29,670 nucleotides of DNA from Pseudomonadota bacterium (GCA_021783435.1 JAJXUC010000029.1:1-29670), one strand, 5' to 3'. Positions 10,134-19,077 are shown, counted from the first letter of the stretch. Translations and numbers: made by a program. The notes: generated by a model not told the origin, from the letters alone.

Positions 10134-10967
10134 ATGAACGATGCTGAATTGCTGCGCTACTCCCGCCACATCCTGCTCGACGACATCGGCGTCGAAGGTC
10201 AGGAGCGCATCGCGGCGAGCCACGCCCTGGTGCTGGGTGCGGGCGGGCTGGGTTCACCGGTGGCGCTCTATCTGGCCAGCGCCGGGGTGGGGCGCATCAC
10301 GCTGGTGGACGACGATGTCGTCGACCTCACCAATCTGCAGCGCCAGATCGCCCACACCGAGGCGCGGGTGGGCCAGCGCAAGGTGGAATCGGCGCGCGAA
10401 GCCATGCTCCAGATCAACCCACGGGCACAGGTGGACATGGTGCCGCGCCGTGCCGACGCCGCGCTGCTGGGCACGCTGGTGACCCAGGCCACGGTGGCCA
10501 TCGACTGCAGCGACAACTTCGCCACCCGCCACACCCTCAACGCGGCCTGCGTGCGTCACGACGTGCCGTTGGTCAGCGGTGCGGCCATCCGTTTCGACGG
10601 CCAGGTGAGTGTGTTCGATCCACGCGCGCACACCGGCGGTGAGCGAGCCCCCTGCTACGCCTGCCTGTTCCCGCCCGATGTGCCGCCGGAGGAGGTGCGC
10701 TGCGCCGTGATGGGTGTGTTCGCGCCGCTGGTGGGCATCGTCGGCAGCCTGCAAGCCGCCGAAGCGCTCAAACTCATGGCTAGCGCCGGCCGCAGCCTGG
10801 CGGGCCGCCTGCTGCTGATCGACGCGCTCGACATGGATATCCACACCATCCGCATCGCCCGCAACTCGCAATGCCCGGTGTGCGGCGATGCGGCGCGGCT
10901 CCAGAGCTCGACCACCTCGCCCTTGTCGGCCGCTGGAGCCTGCGACTCCCGCGTGACGCGCCGTTGA
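10134..10967 (+). CDS. MoeB/ThiF/HesA-family sulfur-carrier adenylyltransferase
   Basis: An E1-like enzyme that adenylates the C-terminal glycine of a small sulfur-carrier protein (MoaD or ThiS), priming it for thiocarboxylation in molybdopterin or thiazole synthesis. The ATG at 10134 gives 277 residues, starting MNDAELLRYSRHILLDDIGV. The nucleotide loop GAGGLG is at residues 35-40. DDDVVDLTNLQRQI and IDCSDNFATRH carry conserved ATP/Mg contacts. CYAC and CPVC form the expected zinc site, and VRCAVMGVFAPLVGIVGSLQA is the region before the helix that interacts with the carrier. An ATG at 10122 is possible; neither start has a clear Shine-Dalgarno. The family does not separate MoeB from ThiF by motif alone. 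The product may also serve SoxC, whose family needs molybdopterin. Confidence 0.9.
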   Translation: MNDAELLRYSRHILLDDIGVEGQERIAASHALVLGAGGLGSPVALYLASAGVGRITLVDDDVVDLTNLQRQIAHTEARVGQRKVESAREAMLQINPRAQVDMVPRRADAALLGTLVTQATVAIDCSDNFATRHTLNAACVRHDVPLVSGAAIRFDGQVSVFDPRAHTGGERAPCYACLFPPDVPPEEVRCAVMGVFAPLVGIVGSLQAAEALKLMASAGRSLAGRLLLIDALDMDIHTIRIARNSQCPVCGDAARLQSSTTSPLSAAGACDSRVTRR

Positions 10968-11006
10968 GGCGCGCCAGGGTTGTCGTGATGACCACGCCGG
11001 CGGCCC

Positions 11007-11786
11007 TCAGACCTCGCGCATCATCCAACCCGCCAGCGCCGTCACCACCGGGCGCGGGGTGAAGCGCACGCTGGCCGCCAACATACGGTTGAACAGGCCA
11101 TGGACTGCCACGCGCTGACCACGCTCCATCGCCAACACACCGTAACGCGCCACGTCACGTGCCGTCGCCATGCGCCCGTGAAACAGTGCTGAACGCTGCT
11201 TGCCCAGCGCTCGCGCGCCAAAGCCGGTTTCCGTCGCCCCTGGGCACAGCGCGGTGACGCTGATGCCGCGCCAACGCAACTCGGCGTCCAGCGCCTCACT
11301 GAACGACAGCACATAGGCCTTGCTCGCGAAATACACCGCCATGCCCGGGCCGGGTTGGAAAGCCGCGGTACTCGCCACGTTGAGGATGCGGCCACGGCCC
11401 TGACGCAGCATCGCCGGCAGCAGCAGCGCTGTCAGCCGCGTCAGCGCGCTGATGTTGAGGTCGATCATGCCCTGTGTCTGCGCGACGTCTGCCTCGGCGA
11501 AACGGCCGTAGACCCCGAAGCCGGCATTGTTCACAAGCACCGTGGGCTCCACGCCCGCCTCGGCGAGGCGCCGCTGCAAGGTCTCGGGCCCGTCGGGCGC
11601 GCCAAGGTCGAGCGGCATGCACAGGCAGCGCGTGCCGTGCTGTACCCGCAACGCTTCGGCCAAGGTCTGCAGCTTGTCGTCGCTGCGCGCGCTCAGCACG
11701 AGCGCATAGCCCGCTGCGGCCAACTCGCGGGCAATCTCCAGGCCGATACCGCCCGAAGCACCCGTAACCAATGCCCATTGATCCAT
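11007..11786 (-). CDS. Short-chain dehydrogenase/reductase (classical SDR)
   Basis: A 259-residue NAD(P)-dependent oxidoreductase. The ATG at 11786 follows AGGAGAG at a good spacing. The cofactor motif GASGGIG is at residues 9-15, NNAGFGVYG follows, and the active site is N..S...YxxxK (LNVASTAAF then VYFASKAYVLSFSEAL). The stretch after the active site (LCPGATETGFGARA) is typical of YqjQ/DltE-like SDRs. The substrate is unknown. It lies 46 bp downstream of the LysR gene in the same direction, so it is probably co-transcribed with the regulator. A role in the neighbouring 3-hydroxypropionate locus is plausible but unproven. Confidence 0.9.
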   Translation of the reverse strand: MDQWALVTGASGGIGLEIARELAAAGYALVLSARSDDKLQTLAEALRVQHGTRCLCMPLDLGAPDGPETLQRRLAEAGVEPTVLVNNAGFGVYGRFAEADVAQTQGMIDLNISALTRLTALLLPAMLRQGRGRILNVASTAAFQPGPGMAVYFASKAYVLSFSEALDAELRWRGISVTALCPGATETGFGARALGKQRSALFHGRMATARDVARYGVLAMERGQRVAVHGLFNRMLAASVRFTPRPVVTALAGWMMREV

Positions 11787-11832
11787 GAACGACTCTCCTG
11801 TTGGCTGTTGCATTGTGATGGATGACATCGCG

Positions 11833-12822
11833 TCAATCAAACCCCAACTGCGCGAAGCCGCCATTCAGCGCCGTGCGCAGATGCTCCACCACCAGTTGCA
11901 CCGCGCGGGGCGTGCTTGGGCTCCAGGGGCGGATGGCGTAGATGCTGTCGCCGAAAAAGCCCACCGGCTTCCAGTCAGGCAAAACCTGTTTGAGACGCTG
12001 CATGTTGCGCGGCTTGGCCACGCTGAAATCGGGAACCAGGGCGATGCCCAGGCCCGCCAGCAGGGCCTCGCGCAGGACCTCGGTGGTGTTGGCGCGCAGC
12101 GAACCATGCACGGTGACGCGCACCCGCTCGGGCTGCCGTTCGGTCTGACCCTTGGACGGCAGTGGACTGTCGGCCTCGCCAGCGCGCTCGAACATCCATA
12201 CCGCCGCTCCCGGGCGCAAATAGGTGAGGCAATCATGCCCGGCCAGATCGTCCGGATGGTGCGGCACGCCGTGTCTGCGCAAATAGCCGTTCGCCGCCAC
12301 CAGCAGCGACCGGGTGGCACAGAGCTTCCAGGCCACGGTGCTGTCGGGTGGCGCGGCGACGTGGCGAATCGCCAGATCGAATCCCTCTTGCGACAGGTTC
12401 ACCAGCCGATCCGACAGTTCCAGCTCGACGCGAATGTCGGGATAGCGCCGCAGGAAATCCAGCAGATGCGGGGCGATATGCTGCCGCCCCAGCGCCACCG
12501 GGGCAGTCACGCGAACCAACCCGCGCGGCGCCTGGGCCAGTTCGTGCGCCGCAGCCACACTCTGGGCGATCTGCGCGAAGGCCGGCACGGTGTCGTCCAC
12601 CAAACCCTGGCCGGCTTCGGTCAGGCGCAGGGCGCGGGTGGTGCGCCGAACCAGCGGTACCCCCACGCGGCGCTCCAGCAGGGCCAGATGCTGGCTCACG
12701 GCGGCCTTGGACACACCCAGGCGTTGCGCCGCCGCCGTCAGGCTGCCGGCGCTGGCAATGACGCCAAGCCAATGAACCTGCTGCCACAACAGGTCGTCGC
12801 GAGGAGGAAGGGGGGAAGTCAT
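11833..12822 (-). CDS. LysR-family transcriptional regulator (hpdR-like)
   Basis: A 329-residue LysR regulator. The ATG at 12822 is preferred over 12885 because the extra 21 residues lie across a palindrome and do not resemble the family. The N-terminal winged helix covers [45 protein letters not shown]. The effector domain follows from about residue 90, with [12 protein letters not shown] and [15 protein letters not shown]. It is divergent from mmsA and the GMC gene, the arrangement of HpdR/MmsR-type regulators that respond to 3-hydroxypropionate in Pseudomonas and Cupriavidus. The specific role is inferred from context. Confidence 0.9.
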   Translation of the reverse strand: MTSPLPPRDDLLWQQVHWLGVIASAGSLTAAAQRLGVSKAAVSQHLALLERRVGVPLVRRTTRALRLTEAGQGLVDDTVPAFAQIAQSVAAAHELAQAPRGLVRVTAPVALGRQHIAPHLLDFLRRYPDIRVELELSDRLVNLSQEGFDLAIRHVAAPPDSTVAWKLCATRSLLVAANGYLRRHGVPHHPDDLAGHDCLTYLRPGAAVWMFERAGEADSPLPSKGQTERQPERVRVTVHGSLRANTTEVLREALLAGLGIALVPDFSVAKPRNMQRLKQVLPDWKPVGFFGDSIYAIRPWSPSTPRAVQLVVEHLRTALNGGFAQLGFD

Positions 12823-12850
12823 CGGCCCATGGATGCAGTCATCGGTCCAT
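12817..12850. repeat. Two 14-bp direct repeats (20-bp period) at the LysR start
   Basis: AGTCATCGGCCCAT at 12817-12830 and AGTCATCGGTCCAT at 12837-12850 differ at one base. The first contains the LysR start codon on the other strand. The second runs into the palindrome at 12849-12870. The 20-bp spacing puts both on nearly the same helix face. Confidence 0.6.
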
Positions 12851-12870
12851 TGTTCACGTATTTGAACAAT
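12849..12870. promoter_or_regulatory. Perfect 8-6-8 palindrome; probable LysR operator
   Basis: ATTGTTCA-cgtatt-TGAACAAT is a perfect 22-bp interrupted palindrome fitting the LysR-type T-N11-A form. It lies 26 bp upstream of the LysR ATG and 80 bp upstream of the mmsA ATG, where a LysR protein would control its own gene and the divergent operon. Confidence 0.72.
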
Positions 12871-12950
12871 GTTGTCACTGCGCATGGCTATTCAGGCTCG
12901 GAGCCAAAGCCTACGATGATTCGATTGCACATTCACTCCAGGAGATTCGC

Positions 12951-14471
12951 ATGGGTGCCCCAGAAGCCTTTACCGCCACGGCCACGGTCGGCCATTTCAT
13001 CCAGGGCCATGCCACGCCGGGCGCCAGCGGCCGCAGCCAGCCGATCTACAACCCCGCCACCGGCCGGGTTGCCCGCCAGGTCGCCCTGGCCGATGCCAGC
13101 GATGCCGGCGTCGCTGTAGCCGCTGCGCAAGCGGCGTTCCCGAAGTGGGCCGACACGCCGCCACTGCGCCGCGCGCGGGTGCTGTTCAAGTTTCTGGAGC
13201 TGATGAACCAGCACCGCGACACCCTCGCCGCGATGATCACCGCCGAACATGGCAAGGTGTTCACCGACGCCCAGGGCGAGGTCACGCGCGGCATCGAAAT
13301 CATCGAGTTCGCCTGCGGCATTCCGCAACTGCTCAAGGGCGATTACACCGAGCAAGTCTCCACCGGCATCGACAACTGGACGCTGCGCCAGCCACTGGGC
13401 GTGGTGGCCGGGGTCACACCCTTCAATTTCCCCTGCATGGTGCCGTGCTGGATGTTCCCGGTGGCGATCGCTGCGGGCAATACCTTCGTGCTCAAACCCA
13501 GCCCCCTCGACCCCTCCCCCAGCCTGCTCATGGCCGAGTTGTTCAAGCAGGCCGGTCTGCCCGATGGGGTGTTCAACGTCGTGCAGGGCGACAAGGCGGC
13601 GGTGGATGCGCTGCTGGAGCACCCGGACGTGCGCGCCATCAGCTTCGTCGGCTCCACACCCGTGGCGCACCACATTGCGCAGGAGGCGGCACGCCTAGGC
13701 AAGCGGGTGCAGGCACTCGGAGGGGCGAAGAACCACATGGTGGTGATGCCCGACGCCGATCTCGACCAGGTGATCGATGCGCTCATCGGCAGCGCCTTTG
13801 GATCGGCCGGCGAGCGCTGCATGGCCATTTCGGTGGCAGTCCTGGTGGGGGACGTGGCCGACAAGATCATGCCCCGGCTGATCGAGCGCACGCAGCAGCT
13901 CAAGACGAAGAACGGCATGGAGCTCGACGCCGAGATGGGCCCCATCGTCACCGCCGCGGCGCGCGAGCGCATCAGCGGCATGATCGCCGCGGGCGTGCAG
14001 CAGGGCGCGAAGCTGCTGGTTGATGGCCGCTCACAAGCCGTGCCCGGGCATGACGAAGGGTTCTGGCTGGGCGGCACGCTGTTCGACGGCGTCACCCCCG
14101 ACATGCGCATCTACCAGGACGAAATTTTCGGCCCGGTGCTGAGCTGCGTGCGCGTGCCCGACTTCACTGCCGCGCTCGACCTGATCAACACCCACGCCTT
14201 CGGCAACGGCGTGGCCTGCTTCACCCGCGACGGCCATGTGGCGCGCGAATTCGCCCGCCGCGTCCAGGTGGGCATGGTGGGTATCAACGTGCCCATTCCG
14301 GTGCCCATGGCTTGGCATGGTTTCGGCGGCTGGAAGGCCAGCCTGTTCGGCGACATGCACGCCTATGGCGAAGAAGGCGTGCGCTTCTACACCAAGCAAA
14401 AAAGCATCATGCAGCGCTGGCCGGAAAGCACCCCGAAGGGTGCCGAGTTCGTCATGCCGACCGCGAAGTAA
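12951..14471 (+). CDS. mmsA: CoA-acylating methylmalonate/malonate-semialdehyde dehydrogenase MmsA
   Basis: MmsA converts methylmalonate semialdehyde to propionyl-CoA, or malonate semialdehyde to acetyl-CoA, with NAD+ and CoA and loss of CO2. The 506-residue product follows AGGAGA and starts at 12951. It shows [32 protein letters not shown] and [13 protein letters not shown] with the catalytic Cys290. [18 protein letters not shown] near the C-terminus separates MmsA from ordinary aldehyde dehydrogenases. Its partner is the GMC dehydrogenase 142 bp downstream, and a LysR gene is divergent. This suggests the malonate-semialdehyde reaction of 3-hydroxypropionate degradation more than valine catabolism; no other valine genes are nearby. 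Confidence 0.95.
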   Translation: MGAPEAFTATATVGHFIQGHATPGASGRSQPIYNPATGRVARQVALADASDAGVAVAAAQAAFPKWADTPPLRRARVLFKFLELMNQHRDTLAAMITAEHGKVFTDAQGEVTRGIEIIEFACGIPQLLKGDYTEQVSTGIDNWTLRQPLGVVAGVTPFNFPCMVPCWMFPVAIAAGNTFVLKPSPLDPSPSLLMAELFKQAGLPDGVFNVVQGDKAAVDALLEHPDVRAISFVGSTPVAHHIAQEAARLGKRVQALGGAKNHMVVMPDADLDQVIDALIGSAFGSAGERCMAISVAVLVGDVADKIMPRLIERTQQLKTKNGMELDAEMGPIVTAAARERISGMIAAGVQQGAKLLVDGRSQAVPGHDEGFWLGGTLFDGVTPDMRIYQDEIFGPVLSCVRVPDFTAALDLINTHAFGNGVACFTRDGHVAREFARRVQVGMVGINVPIPVPMAWHGFGGWKASLFGDMHAYGEEGVRFYTKQKSIMQRWPESTPKGAEFVMPTAK

Positions 14472-14516
14472 GACAACCACCGCAACGCCAGCCTGCCGCG
14501 CTGTCCCCACCCCAAC

Positions 14517-14537
14517 GCTCCCCACGCCGTGGGGGGC
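14517..14537. repeat. GC-rich hairpin between mmsA and the GMC gene
   Basis: GCTCCCCACG-C-CGTGGGGGGC can fold into up to 10 pairs (one G-T) around a tiny centre, 45 bp after mmsA. No T-tract follows. It may partly end transcription or set the mRNA ratio of mmsA and the dehydrogenase gene. Confidence 0.45.
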
Positions 14538-14613
14538 AGGGAGGAGGATGGTGGCGATGGGGCTCGTCCCAAAGGCTGCTAGGGCTTTGCGCGACGGGCC
14601 TTGATGGCATGCG

Positions 14614-16305
14614 ATGATGTTGACCACCATGCGCGACACCACCTTCGATTTCATCGTCATCGGCGCCGGCACGGCGGGCAGCCTGCTCGCCAACCGGTTG
14701 AGCGCCGACCGGAGCAAAAGCGTGCTGCTGATCGAGGCCGGCGGCAAGGACGACTACCACTGGATTCACATTCCGGTGGGCTATCTCTATTGCATCGGCA
14801 ATCCCCGCACCGACTGGCTCTACCAGACCGAGCCGGACGCCGGCCTGAACGGCCGAGCCCTGCGCTACCCGCGTGGCAAAGTGCTGGGCGGCTGCAGCAG
14901 CATCAACGGCATGATCTACATGCGCGGCCAGGCACGCGACTACGACGCCTGGGCGCAGCAACTCGGCGACGAATCCTGGAACTGGAACGCCTGCCTGCCC
15001 GACTTCATGGCCCACGAAAACCACTGGCGAGGTGACGACCCGACCAAGGCCGACGCCGCCTTCGCCGCATTCCACGGCCACGGCGGCGAATGGCGCGTGG
15101 AGCGGCAGCGTCTGCGCTGGGACGTTCTCGACGCCTTCGCCCAGGCTGCGAAACAAGCAGGCATTGCCGCCACCGACGACTTCAACCGCGGCACCAACGA
15201 GGGCGTGAGCTATTTCGAGGTCAACCAGAAAGCAGGCTGGCGCTGGAACGCCGCCAAGGCCTTTCTGCGTCCCACCTGCTATGGCCGCCCCAACTTCGAG
15301 CTGTGGACCTCGGCGCAAGTTTCGCGCCTGCGCATCGACACCCGGCACGATGGCAGCCTGCGTTGCAGCGGCGTCGAGGTGTGGACTGGCCAGGAGATGG
15401 TGACCGCGCACGCCAAACACGAAGTCATCCTCAGCGCCGGGGCGATCGGCTCGCCGCAGATCCTGCAGCTCTCGGGCATCGGCCCGGCCGCCCTGCTGCA
15501 GCAGCATGGCATTGCACCTGTGGCCGATCTGCCCGGGGTGGGCGCCAATCTGCAGGACCATCTGCAAATTCGCGCCGTGTTCAAGGTGCGGGGCACACGC
15601 ACCCTCAACACCCGCGCCGCCAGTGCCTGGGGCAAGGCCGCCATCGCGCTGGAATACGCGCTCAAGCGCAGCGGGCCGATGAGCATGGCGCCCAGCCAGC
15701 TCGGCGTGTTCACCCGCAGCAGCGTGCAGTATGCGCACCCCAACATCCAGTACCACGTCCAGCCGCTGAGCCTGGACGCCTTCGGTGAACCGCTGCACCC
15801 CTTCGACGCCTTCACCGCCAGCGTCTGCAACCTCAACCCCGGCAGCCGTGGCACGGTGCGCATCACCAGCCCGCGCTTCGACGATGCCCCGGCCATTGCA
15901 CCCAACTACCTGAGCACCGAAGCCGACCGGCAAGTGGCCGCCGACAGCCTGCGCCTGACCCGCCGCATCGTCGCCCAGGCGGCGCTGACCCGGTACCAGC
16001 CCGAAGAATTCAAGCCCGGGGTTCAGTTCCAGACGGACGAAGAACTGGCGCGCCTGGCCGGCGACATCGCCACCACCATCTTCCATCCCGCCGGCACCAC
16101 CGCGATGGGCCACAGCCACGACCCGCAGGCCGTGGTCGACACCCGCCTGCGCCTGCGCGACGGCCGCGGCGGCACCATCTCCGGGCTGCGCGTGGTGGAT
16201 GCCGGCGTGATGCCGGTCATCCCCAGCGGCAACATCAACAGCCCGACACTGATGATTGCGGAGAAGGCGGCGCGGTGGATCCGCGCCGCGACATCCGGTT
16301 CCTGA
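14614..16305 (+). CDS. hpdH: GMC-family flavin dehydrogenase (3-hydroxypropionate dehydrogenase-like)
   Basis: A 563-residue FAD-dependent alcohol dehydrogenase. The FAD-binding motif is IVIGAGTAGSLLANRL near the N-terminus. The GMC signature is RYPRGKVLGGCSSINGMIYM, and the second signature follows AGAIGSPQILQLSGIGP. The active-site His is in HPAGTTAMGHSHD, and GNINSPTLMIAEKAA holds the C-terminal residue pair region. Choline dehydrogenase is the nearest well-known relative. Placement with mmsA under a divergent LysR matches HpdH (3-hydroxypropionate to malonate semialdehyde), which I infer as the function. ATGs at 14614, 14617 and 14629 are all possible; none has a strong Shine-Dalgarno. 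Confidence 0.85.
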   Translation: MMLTTMRDTTFDFIVIGAGTAGSLLANRLSADRSKSVLLIEAGGKDDYHWIHIPVGYLYCIGNPRTDWLYQTEPDAGLNGRALRYPRGKVLGGCSSINGMIYMRGQARDYDAWAQQLGDESWNWNACLPDFMAHENHWRGDDPTKADAAFAAFHGHGGEWRVERQRLRWDVLDAFAQAAKQAGIAATDDFNRGTNEGVSYFEVNQKAGWRWNAAKAFLRPTCYGRPNFELWTSAQVSRLRIDTRHDGSLRCSGVEVWTGQEMVTAHAKHEVILSAGAIGSPQILQLSGIGPAALLQQHGIAPVADLPGVGANLQDHLQIRAVFKVRGTRTLNTRAASAWGKAAIALEYALKRSGPMSMAPSQLGVFTRSSVQYAHPNIQYHVQPLSLDAFGEPLHPFDAFTASVCNLNPGSRGTVRITSPRFDDAPAIAPNYLSTEADRQVAADSLRLTRRIVAQAALTRYQPEEFKPGVQFQTDEELARLAGDIATTIFHPAGTTAMGHSHDPQAVVDTRLRLRDGRGGTISGLRVVDAGVMPVIPSGNINSPTLMIAEKAARWIRAATSGS

Positions 16306-16587
16306 CCCGGCTGTCGTGCGCCAAAAGACCAACCTTGTCGGCGGACCCGGTGCGTTCGCGAACAGTGGTGATGGGCGCACATGGATCGGCTTGCCCACAT
16401 GGAGAGCCCCCTGGTTCGCGCCTGCGCGAACCGCGTCAGCATGGCAGACGGCCGATATGAGTCGCGTCTGAATGGTCTCCGGTATGTCTCCAAGCCGCAT
16501 GGACCATGGCCAAGAAGCAAGGCGGGTTGGAATTGCTCCAAGCCCGCCCGTCATGAGCGACTTACCCTGGCATGAACAGCGACATGG
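16306..16587. other. Gene-free gap between convergent hpdH and soxB
   Basis: This 282-bp gap lies between two gene ends. No convincing ORF is seen; short open frames here lack a ribosome site and continue into neighbouring genes. It holds one hairpin, listed separately. Confidence 0.7.
16521..16548 (-). terminator. Hairpin downstream of soxB; probable Sox-operon terminator
   Basis: GGCGGGTTGGA (16521-16531) pairs with TCCAAGCCCGCC (16537-16548), with one bulged base and a 5-base loop. On the leftward strand the stem is followed by TTGCTTCTT, a modest T-rich tract. It lies 40 bp past the soxB stop. It may also stop rightward transcription from hpdH. Confidence 0.65.
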
Positions 16588-18324
16588 TCAGAACTGACCG
16601 TACTGCGCCAACCCCGGGTTGCCCGCGACGCCAATCAGTTTGGGTTCATTGACCTTGAGCGGTTTGATGACCTTGTTGTGCTTGAGGTACTCCTCGACGA
16701 TGTCCCAGATCGGCGGGTTGCTGGGAATGGCGGAGACTTGTTGCACCGGCGCCCAACCAGCAACCTTGTAGGTCTTTTTCGGGTCGAGCGGCTTGCCACC
16801 CAGGCGCATGTCCTGAATGCGGTTGCCGATTTTCTCGTTCGGTGCGCAGCTGTACTCCAGCGCCCCGAGACGAACCATGTCACCGCCTTGCTGGTAGTAG
16901 GGGTCGGGGTTAAACAGGTTGTCGCACACATCTTCCATGACGGCCTTGACGGTTTCGCCGGTCATGTCCGCAAGCGTGCAGTACGGGTAGGTGATGGCCA
17001 GTTGGGTCATCATGTCCTCCCTGGTGATCGGCGCGCCTGGCAACAAGTCGCCGCCCCAGCGGAATCCCGGCGAGAAGGCGAGATCGCCGCCGCGCACGGC
17101 CAGCATCGCATCCACCACCAACTGGTCCCAGGTGCCGTTGAAATTACCGCGCCGATAGAGCACGCCTTCGGTATGCGCCAGCACCTCGTTCATCTTGCTC
17201 TCGTAAGGCGCGCGGTGCTTCTTGATCAGCGCATTCATGTCGGGGTCGGCGGCGATCAGTTCGGAGAAGACGGGCAGCAGGCGGTACTTGTAGCTCACCA
17301 TCTTGCCGCCACGCACGTCAAAGTCCATCACGGCAAGGAATTTGCCGTGCGATCCGGCATTGGTCACCAGGGTCATACCGCCCGAGGGACGCCGAATTTC
17401 CACGGCCACAGCTTCGCCATCGTGGGTGTGGCCGCCAAAAATGCAGTCGATGCCTTCGACCAGCGTGGCCATCTTGCGATCGACGTCCATGCCGTTGTGC
17501 GAGATCACGACCACGAGTTGTGCGCCCTTGGCCTTGACCTCTTTCACCACTTTCTGCATGTGATCGGTGTCGATGCCGAAAGTCCAGTCGGGCATCAGAT
17601 AACCGGGGTTGGCGATGGGGGTGTAAGGAAACGCTTGACCGATGATGGCGACCTGCACCCCATTCATCTGCTTCATCACGTAGTTGGGGAAAACAGGATC
17701 GCCGAAGTCGGCTGTCTTCACATTCTGGGCGAGAAAGTCGATCTTGCCCTTGAAATCCTTGTTGATGATCTCCTTGACGCGATCCTGGCCATAGGTGAAC
17801 TCCCAATGCGCCGTCATGACGTCGACGCCGAGCTGAAGCTGGGCATCGACCATGTCCTGGCCCTTGGTCCACAGCGACAGCCCCGTGCCCTGCCAGGTAT
17901 CGCCACCGTCCAGCAGCAGCGCGCCGGGGCGGGCCGAGCGAAGCTGCTTCACCAGGGTGGCAATATGCGCGTAGCCGCCCATCTTGCCGTATTGCTTGCC
18001 CGCACGGACAAAGTCCAGGTAGGTGAAGCCGTAAGACTCGCGAGTATTGGGCTTGAAGCCCACGCGCTTGAGGTAGTTGGCGCCAACCAAGTGGGGCAGG
18101 TGCCCATCCATGGCAGCAATGCCGATGTTCACGTTGGGCTCGCGGAAATACAGCGGCTGTAGATGCGCGTGGCTGTCGGTCATGTGGAGAAAGTGCACAT
18201 TTCCCGTCACGGGTGGGTTGTATAGCTGGTCCACCTCGGCGGCGCTGGCGTCACGCATCATCGGGAATCCATTGACACCGGCAGCGGCCAAAACACTCAA
18301 GAATTCGCGTCGGGAAAGGCTCAT
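16588..18324 (-). CDS. soxB: Thiosulfohydrolase SoxB
   Basis: SoxB is the periplasmic dimanganese enzyme that hydrolyses the terminal sulfone of SoxY-bound thiosulfate and releases sulfate. The preferred ATG at 18324 sits 6 bases after AAGGA; 18327 is adjacent. The 578-residue product starts MSLSRREFLSVLAAAG, a twin-arginine export signal. Metal-binding segments follow: HMTDSHAHLQP (D50, H52, H54), LLDGGDTWQGTGLS, AHWEFTYGQDR, VVISHNGMDVD and GGHTHDGEAV. This is the 5'-nucleotidase/metallophosphoesterase fold with the SoxB-specific HWEFTYG. It is last in the operon and separated from soxX by an intrinsic terminator. Confidence 0.98.
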   Translation of the reverse strand: MSLSRREFLSVLAAAGVNGFPMMRDASAAEVDQLYNPPVTGNVHFLHMTDSHAHLQPLYFREPNVNIGIAAMDGHLPHLVGANYLKRVGFKPNTRESYGFTYLDFVRAGKQYGKMGGYAHIATLVKQLRSARPGALLLDGGDTWQGTGLSLWTKGQDMVDAQLQLGVDVMTAHWEFTYGQDRVKEIINKDFKGKIDFLAQNVKTADFGDPVFPNYVMKQMNGVQVAIIGQAFPYTPIANPGYLMPDWTFGIDTDHMQKVVKEVKAKGAQLVVVISHNGMDVDRKMATLVEGIDCIFGGHTHDGEAVAVEIRRPSGGMTLVTNAGSHGKFLAVMDFDVRGGKMVSYKYRLLPVFSELIAADPDMNALIKKHRAPYESKMNEVLAHTEGVLYRRGNFNGTWDQLVVDAMLAVRGGDLAFSPGFRWGGDLLPGAPITREDMMTQLAITYPYCTLADMTGETVKAVMEDVCDNLFNPDPYYQQGGDMVRLGALEYSCAPNEKIGNRIQDMRLGGKPLDPKKTYKVAGWAPVQQVSAIPSNPPIWDIVEEYLKHNKVIKPLKVNEPKLIGVAGNPGLAQYGQF

Positions 18325-18336
18325 CATCAGTCCTTG

Positions 18337-18376
18337 AAAAAAGAAAAAACCCGCCAATTGGCATACAAGAGGCGGG
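18337..18376 (-). terminator. Intrinsic terminator between soxX and soxB
   Basis: On the leftward strand CCCGCC (18371-18376) pairs with GGCGGG (18350-18355), with an inner TTG/CAA pair, followed at once by TTTTTTCTTTTTT (18337-18349). This is the clearest Rho-independent terminator in the window. It ends 4 bases before the AAGGA ribosome site of soxB, so it acts inside the soxB leader. Read-through would set soxB level relative to soxX. Confidence 0.85.
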
Positions 18377-18420
18377 CCTGGGCTAATCGGCTGTCGACCA
18401 GCCACCATCAAAACGATGGG

Positions 18421-19077
18421 TTATTGATTGACCGGAGAGTTCGGGTCCATCAGCAGTGCCATCACGTCCTTCATCTGTTGTTCGGTGAGAATTTTGTGCT
18501 CCCCGAACGGTGGCATGTAGGAGCACGCATTGAATGCTTCAGAGTTGTAGATACGCGCCCAGGTGTACTTCAAAATCGCTTCACTGTTGCCACGCAACTT
18601 GGCGTAGTGATACAGCTCGGGCCCGATATTGCCTTGAGACGGATCGTTCGCAATCATCTTGTGGCAAGCCAGGCAATTACCGCCGTTGGGGGTACCGGGT
18701 TTATCGCTCCACTGCAGGCCCTTGCCATCCTCGGCAATCTTCAGGCCAGCTTTCCAGTCACCCAGATATTGACCGTCCTTCGGATAGACGATCTTGGACT
18801 GTGCGGTCGCCTCGATCTCTTTGCCAACAGCAGCCGGCAGCGGTTGGCCGAGGTAGTCGTACTTCGAGCACTCGTACTGCGCCTTCGTCTGCTTGAGTCG
18901 ATCGACGCTGGCTTGTCCCTTGCTGACGAAATCGTTTTTGAGGATTTTCTGGAAAGATGCCGTCGCGAAAGGATCACCGTTGGCGCCTTCCGAAGCGGAT
19001 TTGTCCATACCGGCACAGCCGCTCAGCACAACAGCGCCAGCCACTGCGGTCAAGGCCAATAACACAGATTTCTTCAT
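18421..19077 (-). CDS. soxX: Sulfur-oxidation c-type cytochrome SoxX
   Basis: SoxX is the electron-accepting monohaem subunit of the SoxAX complex, which links thiosulfate to SoxY. The ATG at 19077 follows GAGGAGA and gives 218 residues. The haem site CLACH is at 135-139. The SoxX-specific GNIGPELYHYAKLRG and ILKYTWARIYNSEAF follow, and Met188 in CSYMPPFG is the likely axial ligand. The N-terminus has a textbook lipobox LSGC with Cys21, so the mature protein may be lipid-anchored, which is odd for a soluble periplasmic complex. It belongs to the longer SoxX type with ~110 residues before the haem. It follows soxA with a 14-bp gap. Confidence 0.96.
   Translation of the reverse strand: MKKSVLLALTAVAGAVVLSGCAGMDKSASEGANGDPFATASFQKILKNDFVSKGQASVDRLKQTKAQYECSKYDYLGQPLPAAVGKEIEATAQSKIVYPKDGQYLGDWKAGLKIAEDGKGLQWSDKPGTPNGGNCLACHKMIANDPSQGNIGPELYHYAKLRGNSEAILKYTWARIYNSEAFNACSYMPPFGEHKILTEQQMKDVMALLMDPNSPVNQ

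Noticed and set aside
12823..12885. Longer start for the LysR regulator
   Set aside because: The extra 21 codons cross the 8-6-8 palindrome and do not resemble LysR N-termini.
14452..16554. 700-codon leftward open frame opposite the GMC dehydrogenase gene
   Set aside because: It is the antisense shadow of a GC-rich gene: the other strand has full GMC motifs, while this frame is His/Gly/Ala-rich with no recognisable domain and no ribosome site.
16678..18162. 494-codon rightward open frame opposite soxB
   Set aside because: His/Val/Gly-rich shadow of soxB; no family motif and the soxB motifs are complete on the other strand.
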